Counted from the first letter of the stretch, positions 1-6,614 are shown. The stretch is 7,165 bases of DNA from Ignavibacteriota bacterium (GCA_016209805.1 JACQVJ010000167.1:1-7165), one strand, 5' to 3'. The notes: generated from the letters alone by a model not told the origin. Program-made: numbers and translations.

Positions 1-70
1 CGCGGCGAAGATTCCGGCAGAAACATAGCCTTCATACTACACTGGGCAATTGGCAACGGAGCAATGTGAG

Positions 71-733
71 ATGATTCGACTTTCACAAGTTACGGTCTCC
101 TTCAACGGACATGTCGTACTGGACGATGTGTCGCTGGGAATAAAGCCGGGGGAATTTGTCTTCCTTGTTGGACAGACAGGCTCAGGCAAGAGTACCCTCC
201 TGCGATTGATGTACATGGACATTATGCCCAGCAAGGGAACGGTCACCGTCGGCAAGTACAACTCGGACAATATCGAGAACCGCGAAAAGCCTCACCTGAG
301 GCGTTCACTGGGAATCATCTTCCAGGATTTCAGGCTTCTTGAAGACCGGAGCGTGTACGATAACGTGGCATTCACGCTCCATGTTACCGGGAGTAAAGGG
401 AAGGAAATAAAAAAGAAAGTCCTGCACGCTCTGGGCGACGTCGGGCTGACCCATCAGCGAAACAAAATGGCGCATGAACTTTCCGGCGGCGAACAGCAAC
501 GCGTCGTCGTTGCCCGTGCCCTTGTCAACAATCCCCTTTTCATCCTCGCCGACGAGCCGACGGGAAACCTCGACCCCGTCACATCATCTGAAATCCTGCA
601 ACTACTGAAGGACATTAACACACGCGGAACCGCCGTTGTGATGGCAACGCACAACTACGATCTGGTGAGAAAGACGAACGAAAGAATCGTTCAGATCAAG
701 GATGGAAGACTGTTCGAAGTCGAGATGAAGTAA
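71..733 (+). CDS. ftsE: Cell division ATP-binding protein FtsE (ABC ATPase)
   Basis: FtsE is the cytoplasmic ATPase that works with the membrane protein FtsX at the division septum to control peptidoglycan hydrolases. Seen here, numbered from the ATG at 71 (220 residues, the normal family length): Walker A GQTGSGKST at 34-42, Q-loop in the FtsE-typical stretch FQDFRLLEDRSVYDNVAF with Gln85, ABC signature LSGGEQQR at 137-144, Walker B LFILADE with Asp161/Glu162, D-loop GNLD, and the H-loop His194 in ATHNYDL. All catalytic elements are intact. I chose ATG 71 over the in-frame TTG at 50 because GGAG at 58-61 sits 9 bases upstream and FtsE proteins normally begin M-I-x-L/F just before the first strand. 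No ftsX follows: the next gene is convergent, with stops 7 bases apart. An FtsE-like ATPase of another small exporter is the alternative, but the Q-loop region favours FtsE. Confidence 0.9.
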   Translation: MIRLSQVTVSFNGHVVLDDVSLGIKPGEFVFLVGQTGSGKSTLLRLMYMDIMPSKGTVTVGKYNSDNIENREKPHLRRSLGIIFQDFRLLEDRSVYDNVAFTLHVTGSKGKEIKKKVLHALGDVGLTHQRNKMAHELSGGEQQRVVVARALVNNPLFILADEPTGNLDPVTSSEILQLLKDINTRGTAVVMATHNYDLVRKTNERIVQIKDGRLFEVEMK

Positions 734-740
734 GGGAAGA

Positions 741-980
741 TCAACTCTGCACTTGAATCGCTTCAACTCTCTTCACCTGGGGGACTTCTTTGAGAATTGC
801 CCGCTCAACCCCAGCTCGCAACGTTAATTGGGACATCGGACAGATGAGACATGTGCCAAGCCACTGCAACTCAACCACACCGTCAGCTCGGAACCGGACA
901 AGCTTCACATCACCTCCATCGGCCCTGAGAAAGGGTCGACATGATTCCAGCGCTTCCTCAATGCTATCTTCTACAATCAC
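741..980 (-). CDS. NFU-domain Fe-S cluster carrier protein (NifU C-terminal type)
   Basis: A single-domain, 79-residue NFU protein. Such proteins bind a labile Fe-S cluster between two subunits through a CxxC pair and pass it to target apoproteins in the cytoplasm. Visible: the family's DGGDV motif at 21-25 and the cluster-binding C44-L-I-C47-P-M-S followed by LTLRAGVE, the usual 'CxxCPxSxxTLxxGIE' block. The start is a GTG at 978-980, with AGGA only 3 bases away, which is close for a ribosome binding site. No in-frame ATG lies near, and the frame is closed upstream by a TGA at 999-1001 that overlaps the end of mrp. An ATT four codons earlier is the only other initiator in that short stretch. 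It lies 13 bases behind mrp on the same strand, so it is probably co-transcribed and perhaps translationally coupled to it. The full NifU scaffold domains are absent. Confidence 0.88.
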   Translation of the reverse strand: MIVEDSIEEALESCRPFLRADGGDVKLVRFRADGVVELQWLGTCLICPMSQLTLRAGVERAILKEVPQVKRVEAIQVQS

Positions 981-993
981 GGTTCCTGCAATT

Positions 994-2082
994 CTACATC
1001 AATTGAATATCCACTGCCTGTTCGGCTTCCTGATTTGCATTCCGTATGCTGATCTGTGCAGCAAGGTTGCGTGAGATCTGAGAGATGAACTCCGCCTGAG
1101 TCTGGTACTGGTGATTCTTGACAAGTGGAATGCCGGTATCGCCGCTCAGTCTGATGTTCGTGTAGATAGGGATTTCTCCAAGGAATGGGACGCCCAGTTC
1201 TTCCGCGGCCTTACGACCTCCACCGTTGTCAAAGATCTCTTCCCGATGCCCACAGTGTGAACAGATGTAGTAGCTCATGTTCTCGACGATGCCGAACACG
1301 GGCACGTTCACCTTCTCAAACATCTTAAACCCCTTGCGTGCATCCGCCAGAGAAATATCCTGCGGTGTCGTGACGATGACTGCTCCGGTCAATGGAATGG
1401 TTTGCACCAGTGTCAGCTGAATGTCACCTGTGCCGGGAGGAAGGTCGAACACGAGGTAGTCCAACTCTCCCCAGTCAACGTCCGACATAAACTGTTTTAC
1501 CGCCCCGCTCGCCATCGGGCCGCGCCAGATGACTGCCTGCATCGGATCGACAAGAAAGCCGATAGACATGACTTTGATGTCCCATTTTTCAATAGGCTGG
1601 AGACGCTGGTTCTTCACCTGAGGCCTTCCCGTTATCCCCATCATCAGCGGGATGCTCGGGCCGTAGACGTCAGCGTCCACGAGGCCAACCCTGGCCCCAT
1701 CGTTTGCCAGCGCAACCGCCAGATTGACCGCAACAGTAGACTTTCCAACTCCACCCTTTCCGGACGCAACAGCGATTGTATTCCTCACTCCGGGCAGGAT
1801 CGATTCTTTCTGTTTGTTCTCATGGCGAGTGACGTTCGACGTCATCTCCACTTCCACGTTACCAACCCCTTCGATGGAATCCTTAATCGCTCTGATTGAT
1901 GCGGCTTTCAATTCATCGCGCACAGGGCATGCGGGGGTTGTCAACTCGATGGTGAAGCTCACATCACGATCGTTGATGTTGACATTTTTTACAAAGTTCA
2001 AAGTCACGATATCGCGGTGCAAGTCGGGATCTTTTACGACCTTAAGTGCTTCAAGTATATTCGATTCAGTGATCTTGTTCAT
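994..2082 (-). CDS. mrp: Mrp/ApbC family Fe-S cluster carrier ATPase with N-terminal MIP18 domain
   Basis: Mrp (ApbC) is a cytoplasmic P-loop ATPase that binds a bridging 4Fe-4S cluster as a dimer and delivers it to apoproteins. The 362-residue product has two domains. Residues about 6-80 form a MIP18/DUF59 domain with the TTPACP motif containing Cys52. Residues about 100-345 form the ParA/MinD-like ATPase, with the deviant Walker A GKGGVGKST at 108-116, the DADVYGPS switch at 136-143, the DLPPGTGD block at 213-220, and the cluster-ligating pair Cys274/Cys277 in YYICSHCG. Length and domain order match the usual bacterial form. The ATG at 2080-2082 has AGGA about 10 bases upstream and a promoter-like sequence at 2121-2149. 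The gene is followed 13 bases later by the NFU-domain gene, which supports a joint role in Fe-S delivery. The last codon (ATG) runs directly into TAG. Confidence 0.95.
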   Translation of the reverse strand: MNKITESNILEALKVVKDPDLHRDIVTLNFVKNVNINDRDVSFTIELTTPACPVRDELKAASIRAIKDSIEGVGNVEVEMTSNVTRHENKQKESILPGVRNTIAVASGKGGVGKSTVAVNLAVALANDGARVGLVDADVYGPSIPLMMGITGRPQVKNQRLQPIEKWDIKVMSIGFLVDPMQAVIWRGPMASGAVKQFMSDVDWGELDYLVFDLPPGTGDIQLTLVQTIPLTGAVIVTTPQDISLADARKGFKMFEKVNVPVFGIVENMSYYICSHCGHREEIFDNGGGRKAAEELGVPFLGEIPIYTNIRLSGDTGIPLVKNHQYQTQAEFISQISRNLAAQISIRNANQEAEQAVDIQLM

Positions 2083-2120
2083 CTAGCGATTTTCCTTCTC
2101 TGTCAACCCAATTCAATAAA

Positions 2121-2149
2121 AAGGTATGAAGAACTGTAGAGAATGTCAA
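2121..2149 (-). promoter_or_regulatory. Putative promoter of mrp-nfu
   Basis: On the minus strand a perfect TTGACA (2144-2149) is followed after exactly 17 bases by TACCTT (2121-2126) and then by T-rich sequence. Transcription would begin about 30 bases before the mrp ATG. The -10 element is poor by the E. coli rule but agrees with the TAnnTT(T)(G) -7 element known from Bacteroidota. It is the best promoter candidate in the kbl-mrp gap. Assigned by eye, with no mapped start site. Confidence 0.5.
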
Positions 2150-2183
2150 CGAAACAAGAACGATGGTACTGTCGCACTTTGAT

Positions 2184-2227
2184 GGTCATCGCGAGGAACG
2201 TCTTTTGCGAAGGAATACAACCTCGAT
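2184..2227. repeat. Degenerate REP-like intergenic repeat (tentative)
   Basis: The segment beginning GGTCATCGCGAGGAACG and ending GCGAAGGAATACAACCTCG resembles, from memory, a family of short palindromic intergenic repeats of the form GTCATTGCGAGG...CGAAGCAATCTC found dispersed in many bacterial genomes. The order of the blocks agrees, and CGAGG at 2192-2196 can pair with CCTCG at 2221-2225, but several positions of the remembered form differ. Only one copy is present in the window, so the repeat nature cannot be shown here. It lies in the gap between kbl and mrp, the usual type of location for such elements. Confidence 0.3.
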
Positions 2228-2244
2228 CATTTGTCACGTCGTGA

Positions 2245-3465
2245 TCATTGTATCACCTTCATTTGCTTGCCAACCTCCTCAAAAGCGTCGAGCGCCTTGT
2301 TGATATCGCGCTTGGTCAGTGCAGCGGAGACCTGTGCCCGCAAGCGGGCCTCTCCCTTCGGGACCACCGGATACCAGAGACCCTTGATATATACGCCAGC
2401 ATTCAACAGCGCATTGCTCATTTCCTGCGCGATGGGAGCCTCACCAAGCATGATCGGCACTATTGGGTGATCTCCTTCGAGGATCTTGAATCCGAGCTTA
2501 ACGATCTTCTTTCTGAAGTACGCGGTGTTCTTGTGCAGTTTCTTGACGTAGCTCTTACTCTTCATCAACATATCAAAAGCAGCCGCGGCCCCGTAGACGA
2601 TCGACGCAGGGAGCGAATTTGAGAATGTGTACGGTCTCGCCTTCTGCCGCATGTATGCGATAAGCTCCTTCTTTCCGCTGATGTATCCACCAGCAGCGCC
2701 GCCGATTGCTTTGCCCAATGTTCCGGTCAGGACATCAACCCGGCCATGGACACCTTTGGCTTCGGGAGTTCCCCGACCCGATTTGCCGCACACACCAACT
2801 GCGTGGGAGTCGTCAACGAACAGAATGGCGTCGTATCGCGACGCAACCTCGACAAGCTTGTCGAGCGGTGCGAGATCCCCCTCCATACTGAAGACCCCAT
2901 CCGTTGCAATAATGCGCAGGCGGTAGTTTTTTTCTTTGTCCTCTTCGAGCTGCCTGGCGAGATCGTCAACATCCGCGTGCGCGTAAATCTTTCTATCGGT
3001 AGTCTCCGCCTTGCAGAGTCGCTGTCCGTCGATGATACTCGCATGGTTAAGCCGATCCGAGTAGATGACATCTTTGTACGACTCGAATCCGAGCTTTTCA
3101 TTTGTGAGTGCGGCAAAGAACGCCTCATTGGCCGCCCAACAGGATGAGAAGAGGATCGTATCCTCGGTGCCTAAGAACTTCGAGATTCTCTTCTCCAGAT
3201 CGAAGTGAATGTCCTGGGTTCCGCAGATGAAGCGTACGGAAGCAACCCCATACCCATATTCTCTGATCCCCTTGATCGCGGCCCGGCGGATCACCGGATG
3301 ATTGGAGAGCCCCAGATAGTTGTTGGAGGCAAGCATGATGACTTTCCTTCCATCGACACGCACAATTCCATCCTGAGGACCTTCAAGGGGAACTTCATAC
3401 TTGAAGGTCTTTGACGCCTCGAGCAGCTTGAGCTCATTGCGCACGAGTTCGAGAACATTTGCCAT
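2245..3465 (-). CDS. kbl: 2-amino-3-ketobutyrate CoA ligase (glycine C-acetyltransferase)
   Basis: A cytoplasmic PLP enzyme of the alpha-oxoamine synthase family. Kbl cleaves 2-amino-3-ketobutyrate with CoA to glycine and acetyl-CoA, the second step of threonine breakdown. The 406 residues cover the whole family length. Visible: [12 protein letters not shown] at 77-88, LNHASIIDG with His141 expected to stack on the PLP ring, VDDSHAVG with Asp218 and His221, and the Schiff-base lysine Lys252 in [10 protein letters not shown]. The 31-residue spacing from His221 to Lys252 equals that remembered for E. coli Kbl. The C-terminal [18 protein letters not shown] block and the [17 protein letters not shown] stretches are also close to Kbl. 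The ATG has a strong AGGAGG at 3475-3480, 9 bases upstream. No threonine dehydrogenase gene is adjacent; it follows rsmB by 36 bases. Serine palmitoyltransferase or BioF are the alternatives, but the SVRFICGTQ block favours Kbl. Confidence 0.9.
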   Translation of the reverse strand: MANVLELVRNELKLLEASKTFKYEVPLEGPQDGIVRVDGRKVIMLASNNYLGLSNHPVIRRAAIKGIREYGYGVASVRFICGTQDIHFDLEKRISKFLGTEDTILFSSCWAANEAFFAALTNEKLGFESYKDVIYSDRLNHASIIDGQRLCKAETTDRKIYAHADVDDLARQLEEDKEKNYRLRIIATDGVFSMEGDLAPLDKLVEVASRYDAILFVDDSHAVGVCGKSGRGTPEAKGVHGRVDVLTGTLGKAIGGAAGGYISGKKELIAYMRQKARPYTFSNSLPASIVYGAAAAFDMLMKSKSYVKKLHKNTAYFRKKIVKLGFKILEGDHPIVPIMLGEAPIAQEMSNALLNAGVYIKGLWYPVVPKGEARLRAQVSAALTKRDINKALDAFEEVGKQMKVIQ

Positions 3466-3501
3466 CTGTGAGTTCCTCCTGTAGTAGGTGTAGATGAGTT
3501 T

Positions 3502-4890
3502 TCAGTTGAGGGACCTGACCATACGGGCAGCGAATGATCCATCCATGCCGTGACGGTGCGGGAAGGTTTCGACAAAACCCTCCGGCGTGACCAACCCATG
3601 ACTGACAAATTTACCTGCATCTTCCAACGAGAATTCAGGATGACTGGCAAGAAACTGTTTCACCATCTCCTGATTCTCTTCCGGCTCGGTGGTGCATGTA
3701 CTGTACACAAGCGCCCCTCCGGGCTTTACGATCTTCGCTGCATTGTCAAGAATCTCACGCTGGAGCTGAGTGAGTTTGAGAACATCGGCAATATCGCGTT
3801 TCCATTTCATGTCGGGCTTCTTCGCAAGTGTGCCGAGCCCTGAGCACGGCGCATCGACGAGCACTCTATCGACCGGCTCATGTTCAAGTGTTGTCGCATC
3901 CGCCACACGCAGTTTTACGTTGCGGAGACCGAGGCGATCGCAGGATGTTCTGAGCAGAGAGAGTTTCACTTCATAGTGGTCAACAGCAATCACTTCGCCT
4001 TCATTCTTCATAATCTCCGCAATGTGTGTCGTCTTCCCGCCGGGAGCGGCACAGAGATCGATGACCCGTTCACCCGGCTTCGCACCGAGGAGAAGGCATG
4101 GAAGCGCAGCACTCTCATCCTGGATTGTAAACATGCCGTTGCGAAACAACTCCATCTGTCCGATGCGCGGAAGCGAACGGACCTTCACAAAGTAATCGAT
4201 GTGGACAGAACCCTTATACTCGATGTGTTGGTGGTCGAGGAGTGTCAGAAAATATCCGGGCTCCACTTTGAGCTTGTTGATACGGAGAGAGAGGCCGGGA
4301 CGTTCGTTGTTGGCAGTAAGAAGCTTCTGGGTCTCTTCAAAGCCAAACCGTTTGTACCACCGCTTGACCACCCAGTGTGGATGAGAATTCACAACAGCAA
4401 GATGCTGGACGGGATCTTCGTTCGCATCAGGATAGCGGATACCTTCAATGTTGCGGATGATGTTTCTGAGAACCGCGTTCACCAATCCAGCAGGTTTGTC
4501 GCCCCGGATACGCTTGATGAACTCAACCCCTTCATTCACCGCAGCTGCGTGCGGAATCCTGTCAAGAAAAAGAATCTGGTACAGCGCAACTCTAAGGGCA
4601 TTCTTTACGTTGATTTCCGACTTGGCAAAATTGCCATGGGAGAAGCCGTTCAACACCCAATCGAGTTTATTCTGCCATCGCAACACACCGTGGACAATCT
4701 CCGTGAGAAGCCCCTTGTCAAGATCGCTCAGATCTCCAGATTTAAGCTCATTGTCGAGAAGCTTGTCCAGGTATGAGTCGGTACGCTCAATGCGATTGAG
4801 AATTCTTACTGCCGTTCCCCGGACACCTTCATACAGATTACGACGTTCTCTTCGTTCGGGAACATTAGGCTCTGAAGCGTGATCGTTCAT
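3502..4890 (-). CDS. rsmB: 16S rRNA (cytosine-967-C5)-methyltransferase RsmB
   Basis: RsmB uses S-adenosylmethionine to methylate C967 of 16S rRNA. The product is 462 residues. Residues about 22-150 are the NusB-like RNA-binding domain (for example AVRILNRIERTDSYLDKLL and the RIPHAAAVNEGVEFIKR stretch). The rest is the Rossmann methyltransferase, with SAM motif VIDLCAAPGGKTTHIAE at 277-292, motif IV DAPCSGLGT with Cys349, and motif VI VYSTCTTEPEENQ with the expected nucleophile Cys399. The 50-residue spacing between the two cysteines matches E. coli RsmB. The C-terminus FPHRHGMDGSFAARM is the usual family ending. The ATG at 4888-4890 lies inside the 3' end of the GlmU-like gene, a 26-base overlap, and has no clear Shine-Dalgarno, so translation is probably coupled to the upstream gene. 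The first 20 residues are polar, poorly conserved-looking and may be an extension. Confidence 0.94.
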   Translation of the reverse strand: MNDHASEPNVPERRERRNLYEGVRGTAVRILNRIERTDSYLDKLLDNELKSGDLSDLDKGLLTEIVHGVLRWQNKLDWVLNGFSHGNFAKSEINVKNALRVALYQILFLDRIPHAAAVNEGVEFIKRIRGDKPAGLVNAVLRNIIRNIEGIRYPDANEDPVQHLAVVNSHPHWVVKRWYKRFGFEETQKLLTANNERPGLSLRINKLKVEPGYFLTLLDHQHIEYKGSVHIDYFVKVRSLPRIGQMELFRNGMFTIQDESAALPCLLLGAKPGERVIDLCAAPGGKTTHIAEIMKNEGEVIAVDHYEVKLSLLRTSCDRLGLRNVKLRVADATTLEHEPVDRVLVDAPCSGLGTLAKKPDMKWKRDIADVLKLTQLQREILDNAAKIVKPGGALVYSTCTTEPEENQEMVKQFLASHPEFSLEDAGKFVSHGLVTPEGFVETFPHRHGMDGSFAARMVRSLN

Positions 4891-6136
4891 GATTCGTCAA
4901 TAGAAATACGTAGCGAAATAACTCCTTGTAGGCCGGCGACGCCGTCACGTTCCTCCGGCTCATCACCTTCACCGCTACATCCAACGCCTTATCAACACTG
5001 TAGGTTTCCATTCGCTGGGCATCTCCCCACGAAAACGCGGGAATGAACTTGGGGTGGATCGCACTACCGAAGACGTTGGAGGAAGGGCCGATGACCGTTC
5101 CGGTATCCAGCGTCGAGTTGATGCCGGTCTTCGCATGGTCGCCGGCGATCAGACCAACGAACATTTTTTCGGAATCGATGAGACTTCCTCCGATCGAGAC
5201 CTTGACATTCCCGTATGTGTTCTTCAGGTTGCTCGTGGTCGTTCCCGCCCCGAGGTTGGCCCACGAACCGATATACGAATGGCCGACAAACCCATCATGC
5301 TGCTTGTTTGCATGTGAATGAAAGATGGAATGCTCAACCTCTCCACCGATTTTGCAAAACGCTCCAACACTCGTGTTGCCGTAGACCTTCGCACCGATCT
5401 TGATGAGCGACCCTTCACCAACATAGCACGGCCCTTCGATAACCGCGGTGGGGAATATCCTGACTTCTCTGTCGATGTAGATTGGGCCTTCGCTGGCGTC
5501 GAGGACGGCACCCGGTCCGATCGTCGCGTTCTTGCCGATGTGGATGTTCTTCTTCTTCACCAAAACTGCAGAAGGATGGATGTGCCTCTTCCCTGCGCCG
5601 GCTCTCTGTCTTATCAACAATTCAAAATCCGAAGCGAGTTCACTCTCGTTTGCGTATACCAGATCCCATGGATAACTGACGAGCTGTGCACTTACCTCAA
5701 CGGTCGGAAGGCCGCCAAACACGGATGGCTCCAGCAAACCCGCTGCCTCGTCCTCGAACGCCGCGCCACCGACCTTCCGGGTCGAGAGCACATCGCTCGA
5801 CACGCGGGCGGCAACGATTTCTCCTCGTGAGGTAAAGACAATGTCGGGACTTTGCTTCTTCAGCAACGTAGCAAGCTGACGTGTCATGATGCAGCGTCCG
5901 TTGACCATCAGATATGTGCCGGATATAAACTTGTTGACAGGAACACCGGGATGTTGCTCGATCAGGTAGTCGGCAAGGTACGTCCGAGCATGAAGCGTTA
6001 CAGGCAACATCGGGAAGTGGCTGAGGATCCTCTCACGAAGCGAGAGCATTCCGCAACGAAGGTCATAGACGGGGCGGAAATACGTAAGAGGAAGAAAATT
6101 AGTGGAAGAGTTGTCTTCAAACAGACAAAGGTGCAT
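4865..6136 (-). CDS. GlmU-like putative sugar nucleotidyltransferase / acyltransferase (alternative bacterial GlmU type)
   Basis: A 423-residue relative of GlmU of the variant type found mostly in Bacteroidota and neighbours, thought to make UDP-GlcNAc from glucosamine-1-phosphate for the envelope. The N-terminal half is a degenerate nucleotidyltransferase-like domain beginning MHLCLFED, with FLPLTYFRPVYDLRCG at 14-29 in place of the canonical GlmU LAAGxGTRM loop. Residues about 187-360 form a left-handed beta-helix of hexapeptide repeats (IHIGKNATIGPGAVL and others). The NLGAGTTTSNLKNTYGN block (294-310) corresponds to NIGAGTITCNYDG of E. coli GlmU. Aligning by hand from that block places His280 (in KQHDGFVGHSYIG) opposite the catalytic His363 of E. 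coli GlmU. The end includes HPKFIPAFSWG at 361-371, typical of this variant. The start ATG at 6134-6136 gives the family N-terminus but has no good ribosome binding site. The gene follows a hairpin behind rpmE and overlaps rsmB by 26 bases. The exact substrate is not provable from sequence. Confidence 0.85.
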   Translation of the reverse strand: MHLCLFEDNSSTNFLPLTYFRPVYDLRCGMLSLRERILSHFPMLPVTLHARTYLADYLIEQHPGVPVNKFISGTYLMVNGRCIMTRQLATLLKKQSPDIVFTSRGEIVAARVSSDVLSTRKVGGAAFEDEAAGLLEPSVFGGLPTVEVSAQLVSYPWDLVYANESELASDFELLIRQRAGAGKRHIHPSAVLVKKKNIHIGKNATIGPGAVLDASEGPIYIDREVRIFPTAVIEGPCYVGEGSLIKIGAKVYGNTSVGAFCKIGGEVEHSIFHSHANKQHDGFVGHSYIGSWANLGAGTTTSNLKNTYGNVKVSIGGSLIDSEKMFVGLIAGDHAKTGINSTLDTGTVIGPSSNVFGSAIHPKFIPAFSWGDAQRMETYSVDKALDVAVKVMSRRNVTASPAYKELFRYVFLLTNHERSRFRA

Positions 6137-6153
6137 ACGGCGCTCATAAACAA

Positions 6154-6198
6154 ACGTTCCGCCCGCAGGTCGACTGTTCGACTCATCGAGCGGAACGT
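6154..6198 (-). terminator. Putative intrinsic terminator or attenuator between rpmE and the GlmU-like gene
   Basis: A perfect 9-base inverted repeat, ACGTTCCGC (6154-6162) and GCGGAACGT (6190-6198), encloses 27 bases. These contain a second perfect 5-base hairpin, GTCGA (6169-6173) and TCGAC (6178-6182), with a 4-base loop. Read on the minus strand, the stem's last T is followed by TTGTTTA, a broken U-run. It lies 38 bases behind the rpmE stop and 17 bases before the GlmU-like ATG. It could end rpmE transcripts or act as an attenuator. The long loop and interrupted U-run make it weaker than a standard terminator. Confidence 0.45.
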
Positions 6199-6236
6199 GT
6201 CAAATGGAATCTCAATGACGACTGGATGCTGAAGCC

Positions 6237-6467
6237 TTACGAGGGCTGTGTCTGTCCTGCGACGGCCCCTTTTTTTGCGTACTTTCTGTTGTACTTCTCA
6301 ACCCGTCCCGCCGAGTCGACGAGCTTTTGGCGCCCGGTAAAGAACGGATGGCAGTTGGAGCAGATTTCAAGCTTCAAATCCCCGGCTGTCGACCGTGTGA
6401 CAAACGTGTTTCCGCAAACGCATGTGACAACCGACTTCTTGTATTCGGGATGAATTCCTTCTCTCAT
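6237..6467 (-). CDS. rpmE: 50S ribosomal protein L31, zinc-binding type
   Basis: L31 is a small protein of the large ribosomal subunit that bridges to the small subunit. The 76-residue product begins [10 protein letters not shown], the family's standard start, and carries the four-cysteine zinc site of the C+ (type A) form: Cys16 and Cys18 in CVCGNTF, Cys36 and Cys39 in CSNCHPF, followed by [22 protein letters not shown]. The C-terminal tail (about residues 65-76) is a short polar extension. The ATG at 6465-6467 has AGGA about 10 bases upstream and a promoter-like sequence at 6500-6528. Because it binds zinc, a cysteine-free paralogue could exist elsewhere as a zinc-sparing form, but none is in this window. 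It probably forms its own transcription unit or leads into the GlmU-like gene through the hairpin at 6154-6198. Confidence 0.97.
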   Translation of the reverse strand: MREGIHPEYKKSVVTCVCGNTFVTRSTAGDLKLEICSNCHPFFTGRQKLVDSAGRVEKYNRKYAKKGAVAGQTQPS

Positions 6468-6499
6468 TCGAACGCAATCCTTTCTAAAATAACGGCTTC

Positions 6500-6528
6500 A
6501 ATATAGCATATTTGGTGTAGAGACGCAA
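6500..6528 (-). promoter_or_regulatory. Putative rpmE promoter
   Basis: On the minus strand TTGCGT (6523-6528) and TATATT (6500-6505) are separated by exactly 17 bases, and the downstream stretch is AT-rich. The implied 5' leader before the rpmE ATG is about 25 bases, with AGGA in it. TATATT fits both the sigma-70 -10 element and the TAnnTT element of Bacteroidota. It is the strongest promoter candidate in the window, but was found by eye only. Confidence 0.6.
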
Positions 6529-6580
6529 CCTTGGCCTGACGCGCGTGCAAAGCGTGCTGGTTGCGACCGTGGATAACCAG
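6524..6580. promoter_or_regulatory. Overlapping inverted repeats in the rpmE/porV-like divergent region
   Basis: Two perfect inverted repeats compete for the same central bases. CGCAACC (6524-6530) pairs with GGTTGCG (6559-6565), and CTGGTT (6557-6562) pairs with AACCAG (6575-6580). They share GGTT at 6559-6562, so they cannot form together. The left arm overlaps the putative rpmE -35 element. The direct repeat GCGTGC (6543-6548, 6552-6557) and the palindrome ACGCGCGT (6539-6546) lie between the arms. It could be an operator or an RNA switch; chance is also possible for arms this short. The rest of the 285-base intergenic region (6468-6752) shows no gene. Confidence 0.3.
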
Positions 6581-6614
6581 TGGCCTCCTGATTTCAATTC
6601 CGGTTCATTGAAGT

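Noticed and set aside
1..70. Possible tail of an upstream plus-strand gene before ftsE
   Set aside because: Two plus frames are open from position 1, ending at TGA 67-69 and at TGA 72-74 (overlapping the ftsE ATG). Twenty-odd codons are too few to recognise a protein or choose between the frames. A TTCCGG-17-TACTAC pair at 12-40 is too poor to call a promoter.
50..70. TTG at 50 as the ftsE start
   Set aside because: The ATG at 71 has GGAG at a good distance and gives the family N-terminus; the extra seven residues from TTG are unlike FtsE.
753..766. TTGAA-TCGC-TTCAA hairpin as terminator between ftsE and nfu
   Set aside because: Only five A/T-rich pairs, no U-run, and it lies inside the nfu coding sequence.
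1402..1899. Plus-strand open frame antisense to mrp
   Set aside because: Shadow of the Mrp ATPase domain; low-complexity, His/Arg-rich product without family resemblance.
3880..4776. Long plus-strand open frame antisense to rsmB
   Set aside because: The opposite strand encodes an unmistakable RsmB with all motifs. The antisense frame has no recognisable domain and no ribosome binding site, so it is a coding shadow.
5318..5830. Plus-strand open frame antisense to the GlmU-like gene
   Set aside because: Shadow of the hexapeptide-repeat coding region; no supporting start signal or domain.
6198..6203. Perfect TTGACA on the minus strand as a promoter for the GlmU-like gene
   Set aside because: At 16-18 bases downstream there is no TATAAT- or TAnnTT-like hexamer (the sequence reads about CGAACA), and the site overlaps the hairpin arm.
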